From NCBI GenBank assembly GCA_041916775.1, contig JAYRYZ010000007.1, positions 102,751 through 166,750 on the forward strand: a stretch of 64,000 nt of DNA, read 5' to 3'. Position 1 is the stretch's first letter, and each line of letters begins with the position of its first letter. The notes beneath the pieces were generated by a model that saw nothing but the letters and a program-made list of their open reading frames with translations, was not told where the DNA came from and searched no databases. Positions 50,971-59,854 of the stretch are shown here, piece by piece. A program made the position numbers and the translations under genes. This DNA is from UBA2357 sp041916775 (lineage in GTDB: Bacteria > Pseudomonadota > Gammaproteobacteria > Burkholderiales > Rhodocyclaceae).

Positions 50971-52191
50971 ATGAAAGCCTCACTGCCCGCTCCGGACCGC
51001 GTGCGCATCGCCGTTGCCGCGCTGTCGGCCCGCAACCTCGTGACCCTCGCCGCTGCAGAAGGCTTCGCGCCGGATGCGCTCGACCTCTTCGCCGATGCCG
51101 ATACGCGCAGCGTCGCGCGCTGCATCGCGATCGGCGCCGCCGACGGTACCGGGCTAGACGCCCGGCGACTGCACGGCGCCCTGACGGCGCTTGCGGCAGG
51201 CGGCGATTGCCTCGGCTGGATCGCGGGCAGCGGTTTCGAGATGCACCTGGACCTGCTCGAATCCGCCGCGCAGGTGCTGCCGCTGATCGGTAACACCCCC
51301 GAGGTGGTACGCAAGGCGCGCACGCCGGGCTTCATCTACCCTCTCTTTGCCGAGTTGGGCGTGCCACACCCACAGACGCTCGTTGTGCCGCCGCCCGACC
51401 CAGCAGGATGGCTGCTCAAGAACGCTCACGCCTGCGGCGGCTGGCACGTCCGAGCGGCGCCTGAAGCGCGCCACGGTCCCTTGCCCCCGGGTGCATACTT
51501 CCAGCGCAAGGTTGATGGGGTGCCGATGTCGGCGCTGTTTCTCGCCGATGGTCATGACGCGGTGCTGCTTGGTGTTGCGCGACAGACGGTGCGGCCGCTG
51601 GGACGCCGCCGGTGGGTGTTTCACGGCGGGCTGGGACCGGCGGCGTTACCCGGCCACATCATTGTCGCGCTTCAGGCGTTCGCCGCGCGGATCAGCGCCG
51701 CGATGGGCCTGGTCGGGCTCAACGGCCTCGACTTCATGCTGGATGGCGATGCGCCATCGGTGATCGAGCTCAACGCACGTCCGACAGCGGCCATCAATCT
51801 TTTTGCCGACGCGCTGGCCGAGGGCTTGGTGAAGGCACATGTCGCAACCAGCCAGGGTGCCAGGCTGTCCTGTTTCACCACCCAGCCCACCCGGCCACGT
51901 GGCTTCGAGGTGGTGTTCGCAGACATGCCGGGACGGGTTTGCTCGGCGCTGCATGAGGCGCTGCGTGATGTGGGCTGGTGTGCCGACATTCCCATGCCCG
52001 GCACCGTGTTCGAACGGAGGGGGCCCGTGTGCACAGTGCTTGCTGACGGCGACTCGCTTGCCGACGTGGAGAGCGTCCTCGCGCTGCGTGTCGCCAGGGT
52101 GCACAGCCTTGTCGACGGCCTGGCCGGGGATGCCTGCGGCGCGGAGGCGCGTTGCGATAACGAGGGTTGCGGTGACGAAGCAGGAGGATGA
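50971..52191 (+). CDS. ATP-grasp protein of the H4MPT cluster
   Basis: 406 residues. The ATP-grasp core is visible (WLLKNAHACGGWHVR, YFQRKVDGVPMSALFLADG, MGLVGLNGLDFMLDGDAPSVIELNARPTAA). ATP-grasp enzymes ligate a carboxylate to an amine or thiol. Homologues of this type are found in the methylotroph H4MPT clusters (Orf17-like by memory). It probably takes part in cofactor synthesis. It opens the plus-strand C1 block. Confidence 0.75.
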   Translation: MKASLPAPDRVRIAVAALSARNLVTLAAAEGFAPDALDLFADADTRSVARCIAIGAADGTGLDARRLHGALTALAAGGDCLGWIAGSGFEMHLDLLESAAQVLPLIGNTPEVVRKARTPGFIYPLFAELGVPHPQTLVVPPPDPAGWLLKNAHACGGWHVRAAPEARHGPLPPGAYFQRKVDGVPMSALFLADGHDAVLLGVARQTVRPLGRRRWVFHGGLGPAALPGHIIVALQAFAARISAAMGLVGLNGLDFMLDGDAPSVIELNARPTAAINLFADALAEGLVKAHVATSQGARLSCFTTQPTRPRGFEVVFADMPGRVCSALHEALRDVGWCADIPMPGTVFERRGPVCTVLADGDSLADVESVLALRVARVHSLVDGLAGDACGAEARCDNEGCGDEAGG

Positions 52192-53185
52192 GCCTTGTAC
52201 GGAGCCAACACAATTGAACGCTGAAGCTGCGAGTTCGGCCAAGACGCCACCCGTAGCGCCTGATGGGGCGCGACGCGCGGCGTCCGACGAGGCTCCATTC
52301 GCGCATGCCCGCGCCGCCTTCCTGTGGGCGTGCTGGTCCGACGTCGCGGTGCGCAAGCCCGGCAATGTCAGCTTGTTCTCGGCCGGTCATGCAATGGAGG
52401 CGGGGCAGTTCCTGACCTCGGCACACGTGTCCGCCAATGCGCTGTTCCAGCCCGGGCAGGGCGTCGGCGCGCGCATCCTGGCTGCCGTCGGGGCCACCCG
52501 TGCTGCGGTGGGCTGCAACACCAATCTCGGCATTCTGTTGCTGTGCGCGCCGCTCGCATGCGCGGCCGAAGGCACGCACTCGGGAAACCCTGTTGGGCTT
52601 GCCGCATCGACCGAGACGGTGCTTGCCGCGCTCGACCGCACTGACGCGGAGGATTGCTTCGCCGCAATCCGCATCGCCAGCCCCGGCGGCTTGGGCAGGG
52701 CCGAGGAGCAGGATGTCAACGGGCCGGTGACGCTTGGGCTGCGTGAGGCGATGCGGCTTGCGGCAGATCGCGACGAGATTGCCCGTCACTACGCGCAGGG
52801 CTATGGCGCGCTCTTCGATGCGGCGCTGCCACGCTTCATCGAGGATGCAGCGCAGCCTGACGCACACCACGACCGCTGCGTGCTGCGGCTCTACCTCCAC
52901 TGGTTGTCGGATCGCAGCGATTCGCATATCGCGCGCAAGTTCGGCGCTGAGGTGGCGCAATCCGTCAGAGAGGAAGCGCGGGCGTGGCAGCAGCGTGTCG
53001 AGGTGCTGCGCGACCCTGATCTCGCAGCGGTTGCGACCGAACTCGCCGATTGGGACGCCTCCCTCAAGGCGCGCGGCCTGAATCCCGGCACCAGCGCCGA
53101 CCTTACCGTCGCCACGCTGTTTGCGGCCGCGCTGCTACGACCGGAACTGCTGGAGTTCGGCCGCGCAGGGCGGCGCAGGGCATGA
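52172..53185 (+). CDS. CitG/MdcB-like triphosphoribosyl-dephospho-CoA synthase homologue
   Basis: 337 residues from GTG at 52172 (with CGAGGG six bases before), overlapping the previous gene by 20 bases. A TTG at 52214 could be the start instead. The motif DVAVRKPGNVSLFSAGHAMEAGQFLTSA and TNLGILLLCAPL identify the CitG superfamily. CitG makes the prosthetic-group precursor of citrate lyase, but no lyase genes are in the window. In C1 clusters it probably modifies a ribosyl-phosphate group of the methanopterin/methanofuran pathway, which is inference. Confidence 0.72.
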   Translation: MTKQEDEPCTEPTQLNAEAASSAKTPPVAPDGARRAASDEAPFAHARAAFLWACWSDVAVRKPGNVSLFSAGHAMEAGQFLTSAHVSANALFQPGQGVGARILAAVGATRAAVGCNTNLGILLLCAPLACAAEGTHSGNPVGLAASTETVLAALDRTDAEDCFAAIRIASPGGLGRAEEQDVNGPVTLGLREAMRLAADRDEIARHYAQGYGALFDAALPRFIEDAAQPDAHHDRCVLRLYLHWLSDRSDSHIARKFGAEVAQSVREEARAWQQRVEVLRDPDLAAVATELADWDASLKARGLNPGTSADLTVATLFAAALLRPELLEFGRAGRRRA

Positions 53186-53284
53186 GGCAAGACTGGCGAC
53201 GCGCTGCACGCGAATCCGTGCGCAAGTGCTTGGAATGAAGCTTGCTACCCCCTCGCAGTGCGAGACACGATCCTCGCCCGAAGA

Positions 53285-53312
53285 GATGAGAACCATGCGA
53301 TGAGAACCATGC
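53285..53312 (+). repeat. 14-base tandem repeat upstream of mptG
   Basis: GATGAGAACCATGC twice in tandem, perfect. It lies 28 bases before the mptG start. Confidence 0.95.
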
Positions 53313-53339
53313 CGGCGAGCATGGCCTGGAGGAGGCGGC

Positions 53340-54362
53340 ATGAATGGCCCGGGAGTGATGACGAGCGCGACACTGGCTGTACAGGTCGAGGCGCCGTCGC
53401 GTCTGCATCTTGGTTTTCTCGACCCCAGCGCAAGCCTCGGGCGCCGCTTCGCGAGCCTGGGGTTGGTGGTCGACGGCTTCCCGACGCGTATCGCGATCGC
53501 ACCGGCGGACCATGACAGCGTGGTGCTCGGCGCAGGCTGCGGCGAGGCGGACCGGACGCGCATCGCCAACCACCTTGCGCGTCTGCGGCGAGAGACCGGC
53601 TTCGACGAGCCGCTCGCGGTGAGCCTGGAGGCAGCGCCACCTGCGCATTCGGGCTTCGGCTCCGGCACCCAGCTGGCCCTGGCGTTCGGGCGCGCGTTCT
53701 GTGCCCGGCATGGGCTCGACATCCCTGCACGGCGCATCGCCGCGATGCTTGGGCGCGGCGAGCGCTCCGGCGTCGGCATCGCCGGCTTCGACCATGGCGG
53801 GCTGATCCTCGATGGCGGCCCGTCGCCGGACGGGCAGGCGGCGCCGATGCTCGCGCGTGTCGTCTTCCCCGCGCAATGGCGCGTCCTGATCGTGCTCGAC
53901 GAGCGCGTCACCGGCCTGTGCGGCAACGCCGAGCGCGTCGCGATGGACCGCCTGCCACCTTTTCCGCGCGCGCTCGCGGCGGATCTCTGCCACCAGGTGC
54001 TGATGCGCATCCTGCCCGGCGCGATGGAAGCCGCGTTCGAACCCTTCGCGGAGGGCATCAGCAGCGTGCAGTCGCTCATCGGCGACTACTTCGCGCCAGC
54101 GCAGGGCGGGTCGATGTACACCAGCGCGGCGGTCGCGAGGCTGCTCGAATGGATACGCCCGCGCTACACCGCCGGAATCGGCCAGAGCTCGTGGGGGCCG
54201 ACCGGCTTTGCGATCCTGCGCTCCGCCGCCGAAGCCGAGGCGGTGATCGCCGCGGCGCTGGCAGACGGGGTAGTCGACCCGGCGCTGCGGCTCGTCGTCG
54301 GCCGCGCGCGCAACAGCGGCGCGACCGTCAGCGAAACCCCGCGGCGCGCCTCCGCCCGCTGA
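53340..54362 (+). CDS. mptG: Beta-RFAP synthase (first step of H4MPT synthesis)
   Basis: 340 residues. It belongs to the GHMP-kinase-like fold: EAPSRLHLGFLDP at the start and PPAHSGFGSGTQLALAFGRAF (the glycine-rich loop) in the middle, with GQSSWGPTGFAI near the end. It condenses 4-aminobenzoate with PRPP to give beta-ribofuranosylaminobenzene 5'-phosphate. GGAGGA before the ATG at 53340 supports that start. Confidence 0.9.
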   Translation: MNGPGVMTSATLAVQVEAPSRLHLGFLDPSASLGRRFASLGLVVDGFPTRIAIAPADHDSVVLGAGCGEADRTRIANHLARLRRETGFDEPLAVSLEAAPPAHSGFGSGTQLALAFGRAFCARHGLDIPARRIAAMLGRGERSGVGIAGFDHGGLILDGGPSPDGQAAPMLARVVFPAQWRVLIVLDERVTGLCGNAERVAMDRLPPFPRALAADLCHQVLMRILPGAMEAAFEPFAEGISSVQSLIGDYFAPAQGGSMYTSAAVARLLEWIRPRYTAGIGQSSWGPTGFAILRSAAEAEAVIAAALADGVVDPALRLVVGRARNSGATVSETPRRASAR

Positions 54363-54510
54363 GCCGCAGCGTCTTGCCCGGGACAACTGCGCGGTGGATC
54401 TGCGCGGCGCATCTTGATCGGATGACCATCGCCGCTTGGGCAGGATCACGCGGACTCCGCTGAATCGAACAACCCGACCCCTTTTCAAGACACCTCGACC
54501 AGGACGCCTC

Positions 54511-55410
54511 ATGGACAGAAAGACCATTCTCCACATGTTCACCCCGGGCAAGCAGATGAGCCCTTTCGACATCAACATGGCGGTCGATGCCGGCTACGAC
54601 GTGGTGGTGCCGTATTGCGGCATCAGCGCCGCGGAGATCGCCGGGCTGACCCAGGACGCGATCTTCTCGCGCGGCCCCAAGGGGGTGAGGGCCACCGGCA
54701 TCTTCATCGGCGGGCGCGATGTGGAGCTCGCGGCGGACATGCTCGACAGCGCGCGCAAGGCGATGGTGCCGCCCTTCGAGGTGTCGGTGATGGCCGACCC
54801 GAGCGGCGCCTACACCACCGCAGCGGCGCTCGTCGCCTGCGTCGAACGCCAGCTGCGCAAGGCGCATGCGACCGATTTCACTGGCAAGCGGGTGCTCGTG
54901 CTGGGCGGCACCGGCACCGTCGGACGCATCGCGGGCGTGCTCGCCGCCTCGCTCGGCGCGCGTGTCACCCTCGCCAGCCATCGCGATCCGGCGAGTGCTG
55001 CGCGTGCCGCCGAGGCCACCGGTGCGCGCTTCGGCTGTGTGCTCGGCGCTGCCGGCACGGGTGACGCAGGCGCGCGCCGGGCCTTGCTCGCGGAGTGCGA
55101 CGTGGTGCTGGCCACCGCGGCCGCCGGCGTGCAGGTCATGGACGCGGACGATCGGCGTGCTGCCGCGGGCTTGCTGGTCGCGGCCGACGTCAACGCCGTG
55201 CCGCCGGAAGGCGTCGCAGGCGTGGGCGTCATGGACGACGGCAAGGCGCTGCCGGACGGCCGGGGCGTCGGCATCGGCGCGCTCGCCATCGGCAACGTCA
55301 AGTACAAGGTGGAGAATGGCCTGCTGGTGGCGATGCGCAACGCCGATAAGCCGCTCTACCTCGGCTTTGCCGAGGCCTTCGCGAAGGCTCGCGAGCTGGT
55401 CGCAGCATGA
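54511..55410 (+). CDS. mtdB: NAD(P)-dependent methylene-H4MPT dehydrogenase
   Basis: 299 residues. It starts MDRKTILHMFTPGKQMSPFDINMAVDAGYD, the MtdB opening, and has a Rossmann loop (VLVLGGTGTVGRIAGVLAA). It oxidises methylene-H4MPT to methenyl-H4MPT with reduction of NAD or NADP, second in the formaldehyde pathway after Fae. The ATG at 54511 is set by that motif. Confidence 0.94.
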   Translation: MDRKTILHMFTPGKQMSPFDINMAVDAGYDVVVPYCGISAAEIAGLTQDAIFSRGPKGVRATGIFIGGRDVELAADMLDSARKAMVPPFEVSVMADPSGAYTTAAALVACVERQLRKAHATDFTGKRVLVLGGTGTVGRIAGVLAASLGARVTLASHRDPASAARAAEATGARFGCVLGAAGTGDAGARRALLAECDVVLATAAAGVQVMDADDRRAAAGLLVAADVNAVPPEGVAGVGVMDDGKALPDGRGVGIGALAIGNVKYKVENGLLVAMRNADKPLYLGFAEAFAKARELVAA

Positions 55411-55488
55411 GCCGCTGTGTGCGACCGTCACCTCAACCCGAGCCGGCGCGGGGTGTGCCGGCATGTTCGACGACGAGGATCAGCATCG

Positions 55489-56499
55489 ATGGTGAATGAA
55501 CTGCATGACGAGGCGGGCAGCGGCAGCCTCAGCGTCAACCGGCTCGCGCTGCCGCGGCTGGAGGCCCTCGTGGCACGCGCCGAGGAGCTTGGCGTGGACG
55601 TGAGCGCGCACGACAGCGGGGTGCGCGTCATCGACGGCGGCATCCATGCGCGCGGCTCGGTGGCGGCCGGCGTGCTGGTCGGCGAGATCTGCATGGGGGG
55701 GCTGGGCGCGGTGCGGCTGGTGCAGCAGGCGCGCGATGGCTGGCCGAGCTGGTTGGAGGTGTCGAGCGCGCAGCCGGTGCTGTCCTGCCTTGCGAGCCAG
55801 TACGCCGGCTGGAGCCTCTCGGCGAGCAAGGAAGAGGCGGGCGGCAAGCGCTTCTTCTCGCTCGGATCGGGGCCGGCGCGCGCGCTTGCCTGCCGCGAGA
55901 CGCTCTTCGGCGAGCTCGGCTACAGCGACGAGAGCGAGCACGGCGTACTGGTGCTGGAGGTCGACCGCATGCCGCCGCAGGTGGTGATCGACAAGATCCT
56001 GCGCGACTGCAGCCTCGCGCCGGAAGGGCTGACGCTGATCCTGACGCCCACCACCAGCGCCACCGGCACCACCCAGGTGGTCGCGCGGGTGCTGGAGGTG
56101 GCGATGCACAAGGCGCATGCGCTCGGTTTTCCGCTGGCGTCCATCGTTGATGGCTGCGCCTCCGCGCCGCTGCCCGCACCCAGCCCGGACGGCGGCGTGG
56201 CGATGGGCCGCACCAACGACGCCATCCTCTACGGTGGCCAGGTGCACCTCAACGTGCATTGCGACGACGCGGCGGCGCGCGACCTCGCAATACGCCTGCC
56301 GTCGTCGAACTCGCGCGATTACGGGCGCTCCTTCGCCGACATCTTCCGTGACTACGACCACGACTTCTACAGGATCGACGCGGCGCTGTTCGCGCCCGCC
56401 GAGGTGTGGGTGAGCAACCTCGCAAGCGGCCGCAGCTGGCACGCCGGCGCCCTCGACATGGGCTTGCTGCGCGACCTGTGGCTGGAGCGGGCGGCGTGA
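55489..56499 (+). CDS. mch: Methenyl-H4MPT cyclohydrolase
   Basis: 336 residues. Distinctive segments are AGVLVGEICMGGLGAV, LTLILTPTTSATGTTQVVARVLEVAMHKAH and GRTNDAILYGGQVHL. It hydrolyses methenyl-H4MPT to 5-formyl-H4MPT. ATG at 55489 is the first in the family range. Its stop overlaps the next start (GTGA). Confidence 0.95.
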   Translation: MVNELHDEAGSGSLSVNRLALPRLEALVARAEELGVDVSAHDSGVRVIDGGIHARGSVAAGVLVGEICMGGLGAVRLVQQARDGWPSWLEVSSAQPVLSCLASQYAGWSLSASKEEAGGKRFFSLGSGPARALACRETLFGELGYSDESEHGVLVLEVDRMPPQVVIDKILRDCSLAPEGLTLILTPTTSATGTTQVVARVLEVAMHKAHALGFPLASIVDGCASAPLPAPSPDGGVAMGRTNDAILYGGQVHLNVHCDDAAARDLAIRLPSSNSRDYGRSFADIFRDYDHDFYRIDAALFAPAEVWVSNLASGRSWHAGALDMGLLRDLWLERAA

Positions 56500-57500
56500 G
56501 TGCTGACGTGGCGTGTGGCCTGGGCGCGATCACGCCGCACCTCGACAGGCGTGTCGCGATCTTCACCGACGAGACCGGCTGGCATACCCGCAAGCTGCGT
56601 CAGGCGCTGGCACGGCGCGGGTTCGAGGGGCGCTGCGTGGATCTCGCCGACTGCCGCGTCGATCTCCTCGCCAACCCGCACGGCCTGGTGATCCCGGGCT
56701 TCGGTCGCAGGCTACCCTGCGCCGCCATCGTGCGGGGCATCGCGGGCGGCTCGCTGGAGCAGATCACCAAGCGCCTCGGCATCCTGCATGCGCTGCGCGA
56801 GTATGGCGTGCCGGTGTACAACGACGCGCGCGCGATCGAGCGCAGCGTGGACAAGGCCATGACCAGCGTGCTGCTCCACAAGGCCGGCGTGGCGACACCG
56901 CCCGCCTGGGCGGTAGAGCGCGCCGACGAGGCGCAGCGCATCCTGGTGCGCGAGGCGTCCTGCGGTCATGCGCTGGTGTTGAAGCCCATGTTCGGCTCGC
57001 AGGGCAAGGGCCTGATGCGGGTCGGCCAGGTCGATGGCGAATGGGTGCCGCTGCCCGATCTTGCCAGCGTCGGCGGGCTCGCCTACCTGCAGCGCTTCGT
57101 GCCGCCACCTGCCACGGCGAACGCCGATGGGTCGAGTTTCGACTGGCGCGTGCTGGTGATCGGCGGCCATGCGGTGGCGGCGATGCAGCGCGTGAGCCGG
57201 CATTGGATTCACAACATCGCCCAGGGCGCGCGCTCCGTGCCCTGCGTGCTCACGCCTGCACTCGCAGGGCTCGCCGAGGCCGCCGCAGCGGCGCTGGAGA
57301 TGGACTACGCCGGGGTCGATCTGGTGCCGGACGCGTCTTCGCGCGCCGGCGCCCAGGTGATCGAGGTCAATGGCGTGGCCGCCTGGCGCGGCCTGCAGCG
57401 TGTGACGGGCTTCGACATCGCCGAGGCGATCGTGGACGATCTCATCATGCGCAGGCTGGGCCAGGCCGAGGATGTCATGGCACAGGTGTGTCAAATTTGA
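56496..57500 (+). CDS. RimK-like ATP-grasp ligase (Orf5-like)
   Basis: 334 residues from a GTG overlapping the mch stop. The ATP-grasp core contains ALVLKPMFGSQGKGLMRV, FDWRVLVIGGHAVAAMQR and YAGVDLVPD...VIEVNGVAAWRG. The mch-neighbour position matches Orf5 of methylotroph H4MPT clusters. A role in adding glutamyl or other groups to the cofactor, as with MptN in methanogens, is possible but unproven. Confidence 0.8.
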   Translation: MSADVACGLGAITPHLDRRVAIFTDETGWHTRKLRQALARRGFEGRCVDLADCRVDLLANPHGLVIPGFGRRLPCAAIVRGIAGGSLEQITKRLGILHALREYGVPVYNDARAIERSVDKAMTSVLLHKAGVATPPAWAVERADEAQRILVREASCGHALVLKPMFGSQGKGLMRVGQVDGEWVPLPDLASVGGLAYLQRFVPPPATANADGSSFDWRVLVIGGHAVAAMQRVSRHWIHNIAQGARSVPCVLTPALAGLAEAAAAALEMDYAGVDLVPDASSRAGAQVIEVNGVAAWRGLQRVTGFDIAEAIVDDLIMRRLGQAEDVMAQVCQI

Positions 57501-57651
57501 TCAGGTGTCACGTCGGGGGAGGGCGTTGCCGCTGCGCGCAGAGCCCGAGCCGGCAGTCGCGCGTCGTCCGTAGCGACGTCCTTGGCGCAAATCGGTGGGA
57601 TTCATTCAGACGGCAAGGGAATACCCGCGCTGTCGGGGCGCAATCGCAAGC

Positions 57652-57667
57652 TGGCACGAAACCTGTA
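57652..57667 (+). promoter_or_regulatory. sigma-54-like site before fae
   Basis: TGGCACGAAACCTGTA: a perfect TGGCACG -24 element with CTGTA at the -12 position. The invariant -12 GC is GT here, so function is doubtful. It lies 95 bases before the fae ATG. Confidence 0.3.
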
Positions 57668-57761
57668 TCAGTGAGGTCCATGTCGGGAAGCCAAGGGGGT
57701 GCCCGACAGCGGGTCAGCCGGTACGGCGGCCATCACACACACCAGAATGGAGAAACACAGA

Positions 57762-58271
57762 ATGGCAAAAATCGATCGCATGCTCGTGGGTGAATCGCTG
57801 GTCGGCGATGGCAACGAAGTCGCGCACATCGACCTGATTCTCGGGCCGCGCGGCAGCGCCGCCGAGACCGCCTTCGCCACCGCCCTGACCAACAACAAGG
57901 ACGGCTTCACCTCGCTGCTCGCCGTGGTTGCGCCCAACCTGCTGTGCAAGCCCGCCACCGTCATGTTCAACAAGGTCACCATCAAGGGCGCAAAGCAGGC
58001 CGTGCAGATGTTCGGCCCGGCGCAGCGCGGCGTGGCCATGGCGGTCGCAGACAGCGTCGAGGACGGCACCATTCCGGCGGACGAGGCCGACAACGTCTTC
58101 ATCTCGGTGGGCGTGTTCATCCACTGGATGGCCGAGGACGACAAGAAGATCCAGGACTACAACTACCAGGCCACCCGCGAGGCGATCAAGCGCGCCGTGA
58201 CCGGCCAACCGTCGGCGGCCGAAATGCTCGCCAAGAAGGGCACCGCTGCCCATCCGTTCGCAGCCAACTGA
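57762..58271 (+). CDS. fae: Formaldehyde-activating enzyme
   Basis: 169 residues, the standard Fae length, beginning MAKIDRMLVGESLVGDGNEVAHIDLILGPRG with the catalytic histidine at H22. It condenses formaldehyde with H4MPT. ATG at 57762 follows a GGAG; an in-frame extension to 57699 is not part of the family. It is set off by a 261-base leader and a strong terminator, consistent with separate, high expression. Confidence 0.97.
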   Translation: MAKIDRMLVGESLVGDGNEVAHIDLILGPRGSAAETAFATALTNNKDGFTSLLAVVAPNLLCKPATVMFNKVTIKGAKQAVQMFGPAQRGVAMAVADSVEDGTIPADEADNVFISVGVFIHWMAEDDKKIQDYNYQATREAIKRAVTGQPSAAEMLAKKGTAAHPFAAN

Positions 58272-58292
58272 GCGCGGGCCACACGGCAGGGA

Positions 58293-58324
58293 CAAAAAAA
58301 CCGGGGGAATCCCCGGTTTTTTTG
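58293..58324. terminator. Bidirectional terminator between fae and folB-like gene
   Basis: AAAAAAACCGGGG-GAAT-CCCCGGTTTTTTT: a 6-base GC stem flanked by A7 and T7, so it has a U-run on both strands. It lies 22 bases after fae and 72 bases beyond the stop of the convergent folB-like gene. Confidence 0.95.
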
Positions 58325-58395
58325 TGGCCGTGCGTTGCGCAAGCGCTGCGGGCCCATGCGCGAATCGGTCGCAACCGGCCCGCGGAATGAAGCGC

Positions 58396-58893
58396 TCAGC
58401 GCTGGCTGCCCGGCACGATGCCGGCACCGATCAGGCTCAGTACCTCCGCGGAGCTGCGCGCATCCTGGTTGCCACGTTCCGCCACGGGTCGCGCTGCGCG
58501 GCTGCGTTCGATCATCACGCCCACGCCTTCGACATCCGGAAACTTGCGCGGCTTGGTTACGCGCACCCGCACCCAATGCGCGCCGAATGGCCCGAGCAGC
58601 ATGTTCGCGACCCCCTCGGCAAAGGCTTCGAGCAGCTGGAAGCGGTGGGTGATGAGCATCTCGCGCAGCGCCTCGCGCACGTCCCCGTAGTTGATCGTGT
58701 CGCCGATGCGGTCGGTGTCGCAGGCGAGGCTGCGTGGCAGGCCGGCGGCGATGTCGATGCGGATCGGCTGGGTGTCGTGTAGCTCGTCGTGGTGGATACC
58801 GATCACCGTCTCGCCGACAAAACCGTCGATGAAGATGATGTCCAGCGCAGCGGGGGCTGCGCCCTGCGTGATCGAAGGTTCCTGGGTTTGCAT
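58396..58893 (-). CDS. folB: Dihydroneopterin aldolase-like protein
   Basis: 165 residues from ATG at 58893. FolB-type features are IDGFVGETVIGIHHDEL, TINYGDVREALREML, FQLLEAFAEGVANMLL and VRVRVTKPRKFPDVEGVGV with the catalytic lysine. It is about 40 residues longer than most FolB proteins at the C-terminus. It could serve folate synthesis or the pterin part of H4MPT; the H4MPT neighbourhood favours the latter. Confidence 0.85.
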   Translation of the reverse strand: MQTQEPSITQGAAPAALDIIFIDGFVGETVIGIHHDELHDTQPIRIDIAAGLPRSLACDTDRIGDTINYGDVREALREMLITHRFQLLEAFAEGVANMLLGPFGAHWVRVRVTKPRKFPDVEGVGVMIERSRAARPVAERGNQDARSSAEVLSLIGAGIVPGSQR

Positions 58894-59051
58894 CGGGACG
58901 GGGGAAAGTGACAAGGTGAGACTCCTGTTTACGCGCGTTGGCCGACGGCGCACCAGCGCCAGCATAGCAGGCCCGAAGCGAAAAGCGGGCCAAGGTGGGG
59001 CGGCACACCGCGCTCGCGCCGCTTTGCGGCGATGGCCCGGGCCGACGACCT

Positions 59052-59057
59052 TATAAT
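59052..59057 (+). promoter_or_regulatory. Possible -10 box upstream of the flavoprotein gene
   Basis: A perfect TATAAT in otherwise GC-rich sequence, 129 bases before the ATG at 59186. No good -35 lies at the right distance. Confidence 0.35.
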
Positions 59058-59185
59058 GCCGCGCTGCCGCGGCAAGGGGTATCGTGCAGGCGACACCGGC
59101 ATGCTTGTTGCTGCAGTGCGTCTTCGGGTGCTTGCCCAGTTCCTCAACCCAATTTTCGACGGTCGCACCGCAGGTGTGCGCATTC

Positions 59186-59854
59186 ATGTCCGACAAACCG
59201 AACCCTGAATCGCCGATCGACGCCGAAGCCAACCCGTGGGTGGCCCGCGCCCACGAGGAGATGCGCCCCACCGGCGGCACCGCGGGCGAGGCTGCGCGCC
59301 GCAGCCGCTTCGCCTGGGCGGTGACCGGCTCCGGCCACTACCTCGACGAATGCCTGCAGCTCGCGCTGCGCCTGCCGAATGTGGATCTTTTCCTCTCGGC
59401 CGCTGCGGAGGAGATCCTGCCGCTCTACAACTACCGTCTGCCGTGGCTGCGCGAGCGCCTGCGCGTGTTCCGCGACAAGACCGCGAGCTCGGTGCCGGTG
59501 GGCATGCTGTACGACGACGTGTATCACACGGTGGTGATCGCGCCGGCGACGAGCAACACCGTCGCGAAGTGCGCGCTCGGCATCTCGGATACCTTGCCGA
59601 GCAACATCCTCGCGCAGGCGGGCAAGCTCGAGATCCCCTCCATCGTGCTCGCCTGCGACGTGCTGCCGGTGGTCATCACGCGCAGCCCGCGCGAATGGGT
59701 GGAGCTGAAGCCGCGCAACATCGACCTCGAGAACGTCGAGCGCTTGCGGCGCGTGGATTTCTGCACCGTGGTGGAGTCGCCGGCAACGCTGCAGACCGCA
59801 CTGCAGGCGAGGCTGGACGCGTACGGGCTGACATGGAACGCATCCTCTTCCTGA
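59186..59854 (+). CDS. Archaeal-type flavoprotein, DmrX-like dihydromethanopterin reductase
   Basis: 222 residues. The flavoprotein fold is shown by RFAWAVTGSGHYLDECLQLA, VVIAPATSNTVAKCALGISDTLPSNILAQAGKLEIPSIVLACD. Family members bind FMN. The context of H4MPT genes suggests the reductase that makes H4MPT from dihydromethanopterin, as proposed for DmrX of Burkholderia. ATG at 59186 begins the conserved part; 59084 would add an unrelated Cys-rich leader. Confidence 0.75.
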   Translation: MSDKPNPESPIDAEANPWVARAHEEMRPTGGTAGEAARRSRFAWAVTGSGHYLDECLQLALRLPNVDLFLSAAAEEILPLYNYRLPWLRERLRVFRDKTASSVPVGMLYDDVYHTVVIAPATSNTVAKCALGISDTLPSNILAQAGKLEIPSIVLACDVLPVVITRSPREWVELKPRNIDLENVERLRRVDFCTVVESPATLQTALQARLDAYGLTWNASSS

